A DNA stretch of 64,000 bases from Pseudomonas batumici (lineage in GTDB: Bacteria; Pseudomonadota; Gammaproteobacteria; Pseudomonadales; Pseudomonadaceae), in assembly GCF_000820515.1 (NCBI RefSeq), contig NZ_JXDG01000018.1, positions 146,830 through 210,829 of the forward strand, in the 5' to 3' direction. A program made the position numbers and the translations under genes. A model generated the notes under the pieces. It worked only from the letters and a program-made list of their open reading frames with translations. It made no database searches and was not told the DNA's origin. Below, piece by piece: positions 16,821 to 25,828 of this stretch (positions are counted from its first letter, which is position 1; the number at the start of each line of letters is the position of its first letter).

Positions 16821-19415
16821 CTAGCCAGCCGTGGCCGATTGAAGGAAGTCCTGGGCAAAGCGTTGCAAGACACCACCGGCCTCATAGATCGAGACTTCTT
16901 CGGCGGTATCCAGGCGGCAGGTCACCGGGACGTCGACCCGCTCGCCGTTCTGGCGCTGGATCACCAGGGTCAGGGTCGCCCGCGGCGTACGCTCGCCGAT
17001 CACGTCGAAGGTCTCGGTGCCGTCGATGCCGAGGGTCTTGCGATCGGTCCCCGGCTTGAACTCCAGCGGCAACACGCCCATGCCCACCAGGTTGGTGCGG
17101 TGGATACGCTCGAAGCCTTCGGCGGCAATCGCCTCGACGCCGGCCAGGCGCACGCCCTTGGCCGCCCAGTCACGGGACGAGCCCTGGCCGTAGTCGGCAC
17201 CGGCGATGATGATCAGCGGCTGCTTGCGCTCCATGTAGGTTTCGATGGCTTCCCACATGCGCATGACCTGGCCTTCCGGCTCGACCCGCGCCAGGGAACC
17301 CTGCTTGACCTTGCCGTTTTCCAGGACCATTTCGTTGAACAGTTTCGGGTTGGCGAAGGTGGCGCGTTGTGCGGTGAGATGGTCACCCCGGTGAGTCGCG
17401 TAGGAGTTGAAGTCCTCCTCCGGCAGGCCCATTTTCGCCAGGTACTCGCCGGCCGCACTATCGAGCATGATGGCGTTCGACGGCGACAGGTGATCGGTGG
17501 TGATGTTGTCCGGCAGCACCGCCAGCGGGCGCATGCCCTTGAGCGGCCGCGCACCGGCCAGGGCGCCTTCCCAGTACGGCGGACGACGGATGTAGGTACT
17601 CATCGGCCGCCAGTCGTACAGTGGCGTGACCTTGGGGCCGGTGTCCTCGTGGACGGCGAACATCGGAATGTAGACCTTGCGGAACTGCTCCGGCTTCACC
17701 GAGGCCTTGACCACCGCGTCGATTTCCTCGTCGCTCGGCCAGATGTCCTTGAGGCGGATTTCCTTGCCATCGGGGGCCAGGCCGAGCACGTCCTTCTCGA
17801 TATCGAAACGGATGGTACCGGCAATCGCGTAGGCCACCACCAGCGGCGGCGAGGCCAGGAAGGCCTGCTTGGCGTACGGATGGATGCGCCCGTCGAAGTT
17901 GCGGTTACCCGACAGCACGGCGGTGGCGTAGAGGTCGCGGTCGATGATTTCCTGCTGGATAACCGGATCCAGCGCACCGGACATGCCGTTGCAGGTGGTG
18001 CAGGCAAAGGCCACGACGCCAAAGCCCAGTTGCTCCAGCTCGTCGGTCAGCCCGGCTTCGTCCAGGTACAGCGCCACGGTCTTGGAGCCCGGCGCCAGCG
18101 ACGACTTGACCCACGGTTTGCGGGTCAGGCCCAGCTTGTTCGCGTTACGTGCCAGCAGGCCGGCGGCGATGACGTTGCGTGGGTTGCTGGTGTTGGTGCA
18201 ACTGGTGATGGCGGCGATGATCACCGCGCCGTCGGGCATCTGCCCCGGCACCTCCATCCACTGGCCGGCAATGCCCTTGGCCGCCAGGTCGCGGGTGGCA
18301 ACGCGGGCATGGGGATTGCTGGGGCCGGCCATGTTGCGCACCACCGAGGACAGGTCGAAGCTCAGTCCCCGCTCGTAGTCCGCGCCTTTCAGGCTATCGG
18401 CCCAGAGACCGGTGTGCCGGGCGTAGGTTTCCACCAGCTTGACCTGCTCGTCTTCGCGCCCGGTGAGTTTCAGGTAGTCGATGGTCTGCTGGTCGATGTA
18501 GAACATCGCCGCCGTGGCGCCGTATTCCGGGGCCATGTTGGAAATGGTCGCGCGATCGCCCAGGGTCAGGGCGGAGGCACCTTCACCGAAGAACTCCAGA
18601 TACGCCCCGACCACTTTCTGCTTGCGCAGGAACTCGGTCAGCGCCAGCACCATGTCGGTGGCGGTGATGCCCGCTTGCAGCTTGCCGGTCAGCTCGACGC
18701 CGACGATTTCCGGCAGGCGCATCCAGGACGCCCGGCCGAGCATCACGCTCTCGGCTTCCAGGCCGCCGACACCGATGGCGATCACCCCCAGCGCATCGAC
18801 GTGGGGCGTGTGGCTGTCGGTGCCGACGCAGGTGTCGGGGAAGGCCACGCCGTCACGCGCCTGGATCACCGGCGACATTTTCTCCAGGTTGATCTGGTGC
18901 ATGATGCCGTTGCCCGGCGGGATCACGTCGACGTTCTTGAAGGCCTTCTTGGTCCAGTCGATGAAGTGGAAGCGGTCTTCGTTGCGGCGGTCTTCGATGG
19001 CGCGGTTCTTGGTGAAGGCGTCCGGGTCGAAGCCGCCGCACTCCACGGCCAGGGAGTGGTCGACGATCAGTTGGGTCGGTACCACCGGGTTGACCTGGGC
19101 CGGGTCGCCGCCCTGGGAGGCGATGGCATCGCGCAGGCCGGCCAGGTCCACCAGGGCGGTCTGGCCGAGGATGTCATGGCAGACCACGCGGGCCGGGAAC
19201 CAGGGGAAATCCAGGTCGCGCTTGCGCTCGATCAGTTGCTTCAGGGAATCGCTCAGTGTCGCCGGGTCGCAGCGCCGTACCAGGTTCTCGGCGAGGACCC
19301 GGGAGGTGTAAGGCAGGCCGTCGTAGGCCCCGGGCTGGATGGCATCGACCGCCGCACGGGCGTCGAAGAAATCCAGGTGGCTGCCGGGCAGCGATTTGCG
19401 GTATTGGCTATTCAT
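16821..19415 (-). CDS. acnD: Fe/S-dependent 2-methylcitrate dehydratase AcnD
   Basis: AcnD is an aconitase-family [4Fe-4S] enzyme that dehydrates 2-methylcitrate. The 864-residue protein has the three cluster cysteines in TSCTNTSNP (one) and ACTTCNGMSG (two), the substrate segment TDSHTPHVDALG, and the mobile C-terminal domain with GADYGQGSSRDWAAKG. The start is ATG 19415 (MNSQYRKSLPGSHL); the open frame continues to 19526 but through a palindromic repeat and without family similarity. The gene is third in the prp operon, after prpC and before prpF. The neighbouring prpF separates it from housekeeping aconitase A. Confidence 0.96.
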   Translation of the reverse strand: MNSQYRKSLPGSHLDFFDARAAVDAIQPGAYDGLPYTSRVLAENLVRRCDPATLSDSLKQLIERKRDLDFPWFPARVVCHDILGQTALVDLAGLRDAIASQGGDPAQVNPVVPTQLIVDHSLAVECGGFDPDAFTKNRAIEDRRNEDRFHFIDWTKKAFKNVDVIPPGNGIMHQINLEKMSPVIQARDGVAFPDTCVGTDSHTPHVDALGVIAIGVGGLEAESVMLGRASWMRLPEIVGVELTGKLQAGITATDMVLALTEFLRKQKVVGAYLEFFGEGASALTLGDRATISNMAPEYGATAAMFYIDQQTIDYLKLTGREDEQVKLVETYARHTGLWADSLKGADYERGLSFDLSSVVRNMAGPSNPHARVATRDLAAKGIAGQWMEVPGQMPDGAVIIAAITSCTNTSNPRNVIAAGLLARNANKLGLTRKPWVKSSLAPGSKTVALYLDEAGLTDELEQLGFGVVAFACTTCNGMSGALDPVIQQEIIDRDLYATAVLSGNRNFDGRIHPYAKQAFLASPPLVVAYAIAGTIRFDIEKDVLGLAPDGKEIRLKDIWPSDEEIDAVVKASVKPEQFRKVYIPMFAVHEDTGPKVTPLYDWRPMSTYIRRPPYWEGALAGARPLKGMRPLAVLPDNITTDHLSPSNAIMLDSAAGEYLAKMGLPEEDFNSYATHRGDHLTAQRATFANPKLFNEMVLENGKVKQGSLARVEPEGQVMRMWEAIETYMERKQPLIIIAGADYGQGSSRDWAAKGVRLAGVEAIAAEGFERIHRTNLVGMGVLPLEFKPGTDRKTLGIDGTETFDVIGERTPRATLTLVIQRQNGERVDVPVTCRLDTAEEVSIYEAGGVLQRFAQDFLQSATAG

Positions 19416-19481
19416 GGTCTGGGACTCGATCACGGTAAGGTCAACAGCAGACGGCAAACCCTCCGGAGCCGGACAGCGACC

Positions 19482-19511
19482 TGTGGCGAGCGGGCAAGCC
19501 CACTCGCCACA
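19482..19511. repeat. Perfect-arm palindrome between acnD and prpC (second REP class)
   Basis: TGTGGCGAG pairs with CTCGCCACA, and inside them GGGC pairs with GCCC around an AA loop. This is a different family from the GTGGGAGCC REPs of the window. It lies in the 141-bp gap between acnD and prpC, inside the operon, where it may stabilise a transcript end or tune downstream expression. Confidence 0.75.
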
Positions 19512-19556
19512 AATTCGGCCCGTCACAGCCCCTTGAAACGGTTTACGCCTTCTTGA

Positions 19557-20684
19557 TCAGCGTTGTTCGATTGGCACGAACTTGCGCTGCTCGACGCCGA
19601 TGTACTCGGCGCTCGGACGGATGATGCGGTTGTGGGCGCGCTGCTCGAACACGTGCGCGGCCCAGCCGGTCAGGCGCGAGCAGACGAAAATCGGCGTGAA
19701 CAGCTTGGTCGGGATACCCATGAAGTGGTACGCCGAGGCATGGTAGAAGTCGGCATTGGGGAACAGCTTCTTCTGCTCCCACATGGTCTTGTCGATAGCT
19801 TCGGAGACCGCGAACAGCACGGTGTCACCGACTTCATCGGCGAGTTTCTTCGACCAGCCCTTGATCACTTCGTTACGCGGATCGTTGTCTTTGTAGATCG
19901 CATGGCCGAAGCCCATGATCTTGTCCTTGCGCGCCAGCATGCCGAGGGTGCCTTCGACGGCCTCCTGCGGCGAGCCGAAACGCTCGATCATTTCCATCGC
20001 CGCCTCGTTGGCGCCGCCGTGCAGCGGGCCACGCAGGGAACCGATGGCGGCGGTGACGCAGGAGAACAGGTCGGACAGGGTCGAGGCACAGACCCGCGCG
20101 GTGAAGGTCGAGGCGTTGAACTCGTGCTCCGCGTAGAGGATCAGCGACACATCCATCACCTTGCGGTGCAGCTCGCTCGGCGCCTTGCCGTGCAGCAGGT
20201 GCAGGAAGTGGCCGCCGATCGAAGCCTCGTCGGTCACGCAGTCGATGCGCTTGCCTTCGTGGCTGAAGCGATACCAGTAGCACATGATCGCCGGGAACGC
20301 GGCCAGCAGCCGGTCGGTGGCTTCATGCTGGCGGGAGAAGTCGCCTTCGGGCTCGATATTGCCCAGGAAGGAACAACCGGTGCGCATCACGTCCATCGGG
20401 TGGGCGTCGGCGGGAATCCGCTCCAGCACCTCTTTCAGCGCCTGGGGCAGGTCACGCAGGGTACGCAGCTTGCCCATGTAGGCCGCCAGTTCGGTGGCAG
20501 TGGGCAGCTCGCCGTACAGCAGCAGGTAGGCGACTTCCTCGAAATGCGCCTCGGCGGCCAGTTCACGCACGTCGTAGCCACGGTAGGTCAGGCCGGCACC
20601 GGCCTGGCCGACGGTGGACAGGGCGGTTTGTCCGGCGACCTGGCCACGCAGGCCGGCACCGCTCAGTACTTTTGCTTCAGCCAT
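19557..20684 (-). CDS. prpC: 2-methylcitrate synthase
   Basis: PrpC condenses propionyl-CoA with oxaloacetate to 2-methylcitrate. The 375-residue protein is a citrate-synthase fold: GLTYRGYDVRELA near the start, the catalytic histidine regions EHEFNASTFTARV and GPLHGGANEAAMEM, and MGFGHAIYKDNDPR. Its length, and the lack of the regulatory N-terminus seen in GltA, fit PrpC. The ATG at 20684 has GGAGAG before it. It is preceded by prpB with a 56-bp gap and followed by acnD, so it is the second enzyme gene in the operon. Confidence 0.96.
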   Translation of the reverse strand: MAEAKVLSGAGLRGQVAGQTALSTVGQAGAGLTYRGYDVRELAAEAHFEEVAYLLLYGELPTATELAAYMGKLRTLRDLPQALKEVLERIPADAHPMDVMRTGCSFLGNIEPEGDFSRQHEATDRLLAAFPAIMCYWYRFSHEGKRIDCVTDEASIGGHFLHLLHGKAPSELHRKVMDVSLILYAEHEFNASTFTARVCASTLSDLFSCVTAAIGSLRGPLHGGANEAAMEMIERFGSPQEAVEGTLGMLARKDKIMGFGHAIYKDNDPRNEVIKGWSKKLADEVGDTVLFAVSEAIDKTMWEQKKLFPNADFYHASAYHFMGIPTKLFTPIFVCSRLTGWAAHVFEQRAHNRIIRPSAEYIGVEQRKFVPIEQR

Positions 20685-20740
20685 TGCTCTCTCCAATTCT
20701 TGAATTTATTAGGGACCCGGCAACTCAGGGTAGTCAGGCC

Positions 20741-21640
20741 TCAGCCCTTCTTCTGGGCAAACAACGCATCGAGCTTCTGCTCGAAGGTGTGGTAGTCGAT
20801 ACGATCGTAAAGCTCCATGCGGGTCTGCATGGTGTCGATCACGTTCTGCTGGGTGCCGTCACGGCGAATCGCGGTGTAGACGTTTTCCGCCGCCTTGTTC
20901 ATGGCACGGAACGCCGACAGTGGATACAGCACCAGGGACACATCGGCGGACTTCAGCTGTTCGGTGGTGTACAGCGGCGTCGAACCGAACTCGGTGATGT
21001 TGGCCAGGATCGGCGCCTTCACCCGGCTGGCGAACAGCTTGTACATCTCAAGCTCCGTGATGGCTTCCGGGAACACCATGTCGGCACCGGCCTCGATGCA
21101 CGCGGCGGCACGTTCCAAGGCCGACTCCAGGCCTTCCACGGCCAGGGCATCGGTACGCGCCATGATCACGAAGCTGTCGTCGGTGCGGGCATCCACCGCC
21201 GCCTTGATGCGGTCGACCATTTCCTGCTGGGTGACGATTTCCTTGTTCGGACGATGGCCGCAACGCTTGGCGCCGACCTGGTCCTCGATATGGATCGCCG
21301 CCGCGCCGAACTTGATCATCGACTTGACCGTGCGCGCCACGTTGAACGCCGAGGCACCGAAGCCGGTGTCGACATCCACCAGCAGCGGCAGGTCGCAGAC
21401 ATCGGTGATGCGGCGCACATCGGTGAGCACGTCATCCAGGCCGGTGATGCCCAGGTCCGGCAACCCGAGGGAGCCGGCCGCAACGCCGCCACCGGACAGG
21501 TAGATGGCCTTGAAGCCGGCGCGCTTGGCCAGCAAGGCGTGGTTGGCGTTGATCGCGCCGACCACTTGCAAGGGATGTTCGCTGGCGACCGCATCGCGAA
21601 AACGCTGACCGGGCGTGCTCTTGTTGGAACCCTGACTCAT
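20741..21640 (-). CDS. prpB: 2-methylisocitrate lyase
   Basis: PrpB splits 2-methylisocitrate into pyruvate and succinate, the last step of the methylcitrate cycle. The 299-residue TIM-barrel protein contains the isocitrate-lyase superfamily signature [11 protein letters not shown] with the catalytic cysteine, LVDVDTGFG for metal binding and IHIEDQ. The ATG at 21640 has GAGGTG upstream and overlaps the prpR stop by four bases (ATGA), so the regulator and first enzyme are translationally coupled. Confidence 0.96.
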   Translation of the reverse strand: MSQGSNKSTPGQRFRDAVASEHPLQVVGAINANHALLAKRAGFKAIYLSGGGVAAGSLGLPDLGITGLDDVLTDVRRITDVCDLPLLVDVDTGFGASAFNVARTVKSMIKFGAAAIHIEDQVGAKRCGHRPNKEIVTQQEMVDRIKAAVDARTDDSFVIMARTDALAVEGLESALERAAACIEAGADMVFPEAITELEMYKLFASRVKAPILANITEFGSTPLYTTEQLKSADVSLVLYPLSAFRAMNKAAENVYTAIRRDGTQQNVIDTMQTRMELYDRIDYHTFEQKLDALFAQKKG

Positions 21641-22359
21641 GACTCACCTCGCTGGGTAGCTGTCGGTTTGGCGGCGTCCTGGTAATGACGCGCGATATTG
21701 CGTTTCGATGCGCCGATATGGCGGCGCATCAACAGTTCGGCCAACTCGCCATCGCGATCGGCGATGGCGTCGAGAATCCGATGGTGCTCGGCGAATGCCT
21801 GGCGTGGCCGGTTGGGGGTGACGGAAAACTGGATGCGGTACATGCGCACCAACTGGTACAGCTCACCGCAGAGCATCTGGGTCAGGGTGCGGTTGCCGGC
21901 CCCCTGGATGATCCGATAGTGGAAGTCGAAATCGCCTTCCTGCTGGTAATAGCCGACTCCGGCCTGGAACGCCGCGTCGCGCTCATGGGTATTGAGAACC
22001 TGTCGCAATTCCTCGATTTCCTCGACGGTCATGCGCTCGGCCGCCAGGCGACAGGCCATGCCTTCGAGGGACTCGCGGATTTCATAGAGTTCGATCAATT
22101 CGGCTTGGCTGAGGGACACCACCCGGGCACCGACATGGGGAATGCGCACCAGCAGGCGCTGGCCCTCCAGGCGGTGAATGGCCTCGCGCAGCGGGCCGCG
22201 ACTGATGCCGTAGGTGCGCGCCAGTTCCGGCTCCGAGATCTTGCTGCCAGGGGCGATCTCGCCCTTGACGATCGCCGCCTGAATACGCCGGAAGACGTTC
22301 TCGGACAAGGTTTCCGAATCGTCCTGGGCAGTCACCGGCGGCTCCAGCTCTTGCAGCAT
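21637..22359 (-). CDS. prpR: GntR-family regulator of the methylcitrate operon
   Basis: The 240-residue protein has an N-terminal winged helix of the GntR type (about 18-80: [20 protein letters not shown] then [18 protein letters not shown]) and a helical FCD effector domain (about 90-220) with the metal-binding pattern D...H...H typical of the FadR subgroup. It is the first gene of the operon and should repress it when propionate-derived ligand is absent, an inference from position. Two copies of TTGTCGAC flank its start. This is not the sigma-54-dependent PrpR of enterobacteria; the name is used only for the role. Confidence 0.85.
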   Translation of the reverse strand: MLQELEPPVTAQDDSETLSENVFRRIQAAIVKGEIAPGSKISEPELARTYGISRGPLREAIHRLEGQRLLVRIPHVGARVVSLSQAELIELYEIRESLEGMACRLAAERMTVEEIEELRQVLNTHERDAAFQAGVGYYQQEGDFDFHYRIIQGAGNRTLTQMLCGELYQLVRMYRIQFSVTPNRPRQAFAEHHRILDAIADRDGELAELLMRRHIGASKRNIARHYQDAAKPTATQRGES

Positions 22360-22370
22360 ATTGTCGACAC
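22360..22370. promoter_or_regulatory. Candidate PrpR operator, proximal copy
   Basis: The sequence ATTGTCGACAC directly abuts the prpR start codon and shares ten bases (ATTGTCGACA) with the perfect palindrome at 22433. Binding here would block transcription or translation initiation. The assignment rests on the repeat and its position. Confidence 0.5.
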
Positions 22371-22432
22371 CTCATCCATCAATGGCGCCAAAACTAGCCA
22401 ATACGAGCGAATCAGTCAAAGAATTAATTGGT

Positions 22433-22444
22433 ATTGTCGACAAT
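22433..22444. promoter_or_regulatory. Candidate PrpR operator, perfect palindrome
   Basis: ATTGTCGACAAT is a perfect 12-bp palindrome about 75 bp upstream of the prpR start. Its spacing to the second copy (73 bp centre to centre, about seven helical turns) would suit repression by looping or overlap with the promoter. GntR-family FadR-like operators are usually short palindromes of this kind. Confidence 0.6.
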
Positions 22445-22665
22445 AGTCTAAGACCCCCAAGGTGGGTCGCCAGGCTCGGGCAACCAACACCGGCCTATCC
22501 GACAAGGGGGGCGCCCGATGCTGGCGCCATAAAACCAGCATGCTAGAATGCCGCGCGCATCCGCCGATGCGCGGCCTGTCCTATTTTTCCGACAGACGTA
22601 CGAGGATGTTTGCGCGATATTGCCAGTCCCCTTGAATCAAGATTGCTCGATACGCGCCAGGATTT

Positions 22666-23205
22666 ATGAGACTCAAGCCTTTCCCCCTACTGCTTCTCTG
22701 CCTGTTTTGTCTGCCTGGCATGAGCCTTGCGACAGAGAAGACGGTGTACGGCCTGAACGAGTACGCCCACCTGGCCGGGATCGATCTGCAAGTGCCGGCC
22801 AAGCTCGACACCGGCGCCAAGACCGCCTCTCTCAGCGCCCGCGACATCCACCGTTTCAAGCGCAACGGTGAAAGCTGGGTGCGCTTCTACCTGGCGATAG
22901 ACACCGCGCATTCGCACCCGATCGAACAGCCCCTGGCCCGCGTCAGCAAGATCAAGCGCCGCGCCGGCGACTATGACCCGGACGAGGGCAACGCCTATAC
23001 CGCGCGGCCGGTGATCACCCTGGAGATCTGCATGGGCAGCGTTTTACGCAGCATCGAAGTGAACCTGACCGACCGCAGCAGCTTCCAGTACCCGCTGCTG
23101 ATCGGCTCCGAGGCACTCAAGCGCTTCGATGCGCTGGTCGACCCCAGCCTCAAATACGCCGCCGGCAAACCCGCCTGCAGCCACGACGCTCATACCGCCG
23201 AGTAA
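22666..23205 (+). CDS. Retropepsin-like aspartic protease (RimK-associated 'Zn protease' family), exported
   Basis: The 179-residue protein starts with a signal peptide (about 1-22). The mature part carries VPAKLDTGAKTASLSA, where Asp48 in the DTGA motif marks a retropepsin-like aspartic protease. Databases often label the family ATP-dependent zinc protease, but no zinc motif is visible. The C-terminal part FQYPLLIGSEALKRFD fits the second half of the fold. It is the first gene of three that are nearly abutting; the next gene starts 5 bp later. AGGA precedes ATG 22666. In this cluster type the protease is thought to work with the membrane transglutaminase homologue and the ATP-grasp ligase. 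Its substrate cannot be read from sequence. Confidence 0.85.
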   Translation: MRLKPFPLLLLCLFCLPGMSLATEKTVYGLNEYAHLAGIDLQVPAKLDTGAKTASLSARDIHRFKRNGESWVRFYLAIDTAHSHPIEQPLARVSKIKRRAGDYDPDEGNAYTARPVITLEICMGSVLRSIEVNLTDRSSFQYPLLIGSEALKRFDALVDPSLKYAAGKPACSHDAHTAE

Positions 23206-23210
23206 TCCGA

Positions 23211-24743
23211 ATGCGTTCTCTCACCCTCCACCTGAAAATCCTGATCGCCGTGCTGGTGCTACTGGGGGTTTCGGTCACGGCCTATCAGATTTTCGTGCTG
23301 GGTATTCCGGTCACCGAGGATGCCACGGACGACTTGTGGAACATCGACGCCAAGGTCGAGTTCGTCGCCAACACCAAGGAACCGGTGAAGATCCAGATGT
23401 TCGTGCCGCCCCTGAGCCGCGACTACGTCAGCCTCAACGAGAGCTTCATTTCCAACAACTATGGGGTGAGCGTCAACCGTGCCGACGGCAACCGCAAGGT
23501 CACCTGGTCGGCGCGGCGGGTCAGTGGCAAGCAGACGCTGTATTACCGCCTGGTGCTGACCAAGCGCTATACCGGCGAGAAACCCAAGGTCAAGGGCCCG
23601 ACCTTCCGCGACAGCATGGCCGTCGAAGGCCCGGAGAAAATCGCCGCCGAGGCCTTGCTCGCCCCCATCCGCCAGCACTCGGCGGATGTCGAGACCTTCA
23701 TCGGCGAGACCATCAAGCGGGTCAACAACCTTGGCGATGACAACGTCAAGCTGCTGCTGGCGGGCGATCCGTCGACCCCGCACAAGGCGCAGATCATCGA
23801 GTTGCTGCTGTCCATCGCCCACGTGCCGATGGAACGGGCCCACACCCTCCGCCTGGAGGCCGACCAGCCGCAGACCCCGGAACTCTGGCTACGCAGCTTC
23901 AGCGGCAGCGACTGGCTGTACTTCAACCCGGACACCGGCGAACAGGGCCTGCCGCCCGACCGCCTGCTGTGGTGGACCGGCCCCGACAACCTGATCGCCG
24001 TCGAGGGCGGCAAGAAGGCCGGGGTCACCTTCAGCCTGAACAACAGCGAGATGAACGCGATCCGCCTGGCCAAGCTGACCGACGAGAACTCCGACGCCAA
24101 CTTCCTCGAATATTCGCTCTACGGCCTGCCGCTGCAAACCCAGCAGACCTTCATGGTCATGGTGATGATCCCGATCGGCGTGCTGGTGATCCTGATCCTG
24201 CGCAACCTGGTCGGCCTTGAGACCCTCGGCACCTTCACCCCGGTGCTGATCGCCCTGGCCTTCCGCGAAACCCAGCTGGGCTTCGGCATCGTGCTGTTCA
24301 CCCTGATCACCGCCCTGGGGCTGTCGCTGCGCTCGTACCTGGAACACCTGAAACTGCAGATGCTGCCGCGGCTGTCGGTGGTACTGACCTTCGTCGTGGT
24401 GCTGATCGCCGCCATCAGCCTGTTCAGCCACAAGCTGGGCCTGGAGCGCGGCCTGTCGGTGGCGCTGTTCCCGATGGTGATCCTGACCATGACCATCGAG
24501 CGCCTGTCCATCACCTGGGAAGAGCGCGGCGCCAGCCATGCCCTGAAGGTCGCCATCGGCACGCTGTTCGCGGCGTCCCTGGCACACCTGATCATGACGG
24601 TGCCGGAGCTGATCTACTTCGTGTTCACCTTCCCGGCGATCCTGCTGATCCTGGTGGGCTTCATGCTGGCGATGGGACGTTATCGCGGTTACCGCCTGAC
24701 CGAACTGGTGCGCTTCAAGGCGTTCCTGAAGGAACACAACTGA
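23211..24743 (+). CDS. Inactive transglutaminase-like protein fused to membrane helices
   Basis: The 510-residue protein has an N-terminal membrane anchor (about 8-30), a periplasmic domain of about 280 residues that resembles transglutaminases without an obvious Cys-His-Asp triad, and a C-terminal block of about seven membrane helices (about 315-500). This matches the family annotated as inactive transglutaminase fused to 7 transmembrane helices. It shares one base with the following ATP-grasp gene (TGATG), which indicates translational coupling. The conserved linkage suggests that it holds or presents a periplasmic substrate to the protease and ligase; that is inference. Confidence 0.85.
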   Translation: MRSLTLHLKILIAVLVLLGVSVTAYQIFVLGIPVTEDATDDLWNIDAKVEFVANTKEPVKIQMFVPPLSRDYVSLNESFISNNYGVSVNRADGNRKVTWSARRVSGKQTLYYRLVLTKRYTGEKPKVKGPTFRDSMAVEGPEKIAAEALLAPIRQHSADVETFIGETIKRVNNLGDDNVKLLLAGDPSTPHKAQIIELLLSIAHVPMERAHTLRLEADQPQTPELWLRSFSGSDWLYFNPDTGEQGLPPDRLLWWTGPDNLIAVEGGKKAGVTFSLNNSEMNAIRLAKLTDENSDANFLEYSLYGLPLQTQQTFMVMVMIPIGVLVILILRNLVGLETLGTFTPVLIALAFRETQLGFGIVLFTLITALGLSLRSYLEHLKLQMLPRLSVVLTFVVVLIAAISLFSHKLGLERGLSVALFPMVILTMTIERLSITWEERGASHALKVAIGTLFAASLAHLIMTVPELIYFVFTFPAILLILVGFMLAMGRYRGYRLTELVRFKAFLKEHN

Positions 24744-25786
24744 TGTTCGGCCTGTGGAAAACCTGGAAAGCCCTGGAAGCCCGCGGCATCATGGGGATCA
24801 ACCGGCGCAATGCGGACTATGTGCTCAAGTACAACAAGCGCAGCCTCTACCCCATCGTCGACGACAAGATCATCACCAAGGAGCGGGCCATGGCCGCCGG
24901 CATCCATGTACCGGAAATGTACGGGGTGATCTCCACGGAAAAGGAAATCGACCAGCTCGATTCGATCATCGGCGGGCGCAGCGATTTCGTCATCAAGCCG
25001 GCCCAGGGCGCCGGCGGCGACGGCATCCTGGTGATCGCCGATCGCTTCGAGGGCCGCTATCGCTCGATCTCCGGGCGCATCCTCAGCCACGGCGAAATCG
25101 AGCACCAGATCTCCAGCATCCTCACCGGCCTGTATTCCCTGGGCGGACACCGCGACCGGGCACTGATCGAATACCGGGTCATCCCCGACCCGATTTTCAA
25201 GCGCATCAGCTATGAAGGCGTGCCGGACATCCGCGTCATCGTGCTGATGGGCTATCCGGTGATGGCCATGCTGCGCCTGCCGACCCGCCACTCCCACGGC
25301 AAGGCCAACCTGCACCAGGGCGCCATTGGCGTGGGCATCGACCTGGCGACCGGTATCACCCTGCGCGGCACCTGGCAGAACAACATCATCCGCAAGCACC
25401 CGGATACCATGCACCCGGTAGACGGTGTGCAATTGCCGAACTGGGACGGCTTCATGAAGCTCGCGGCCGGTTGCTTCGAGCTCTGCGGCCTGGGCTATAT
25501 CGGCGTGGACATGGTGCTGGACCAGGACAAGGGCCCGCTGATCCTCGAGCTCAACGCCCGTCCCGGGTTGAATATCCAGATCGCCAACGACTGCGGCCTG
25601 ACCCATCGCACCCATGCCGTGGAGGCGCGCCTGGCGGAACTGGCCGCCGCGGGCATCAGCGAAACACCGGAGGAACGGGTGCGCTTCGTCCAGGCGTTGT
25701 TCGGCCACGTACCGTCGGTCGACGCCAGCCCTCCCAAGGTCCGCACACCACCGGCGCCAGCCATCGATCCCGCGACATACCTCTAG
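24743..25786 (+). CDS. ATP-grasp ligase (alpha-L-glutamate ligase-like)
   Basis: The 347-residue cytoplasmic protein has the ATP-grasp pattern: DFVIKPAQGAGGDGILV at about 87-103 for nucleotide binding and GPLILELNARPGLNIQIAN for magnesium binding at the C-terminal end of the fold. Members are annotated as alpha-L-glutamate ligase-like and are proposed to form peptide or amide bonds. No substrate is known to me. It is the third gene of the cluster, coupled to the membrane gene by a one-base overlap. The last 30 residues are proline-rich and probably disordered. Confidence 0.85.
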   Translation: MFGLWKTWKALEARGIMGINRRNADYVLKYNKRSLYPIVDDKIITKERAMAAGIHVPEMYGVISTEKEIDQLDSIIGGRSDFVIKPAQGAGGDGILVIADRFEGRYRSISGRILSHGEIEHQISSILTGLYSLGGHRDRALIEYRVIPDPIFKRISYEGVPDIRVIVLMGYPVMAMLRLPTRHSHGKANLHQGAIGVGIDLATGITLRGTWQNNIIRKHPDTMHPVDGVQLPNWDGFMKLAAGCFELCGLGYIGVDMVLDQDKGPLILELNARPGLNIQIANDCGLTHRTHAVEARLAELAAAGISETPEERVRFVQALFGHVPSVDASPPKVRTPPAPAIDPATYL

Positions 25787-25828
25787 GAGCAATGCAGGCA
25801 GGGGACTACAATCGCGCACCGCGCTTCC

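Noticed and set aside
16839..19556. 905-codon open frame on the plus strand
   Set aside because: Antisense shadow of acnD, caused by high GC and codon bias; histidine- and glutamine-rich translation without motifs.
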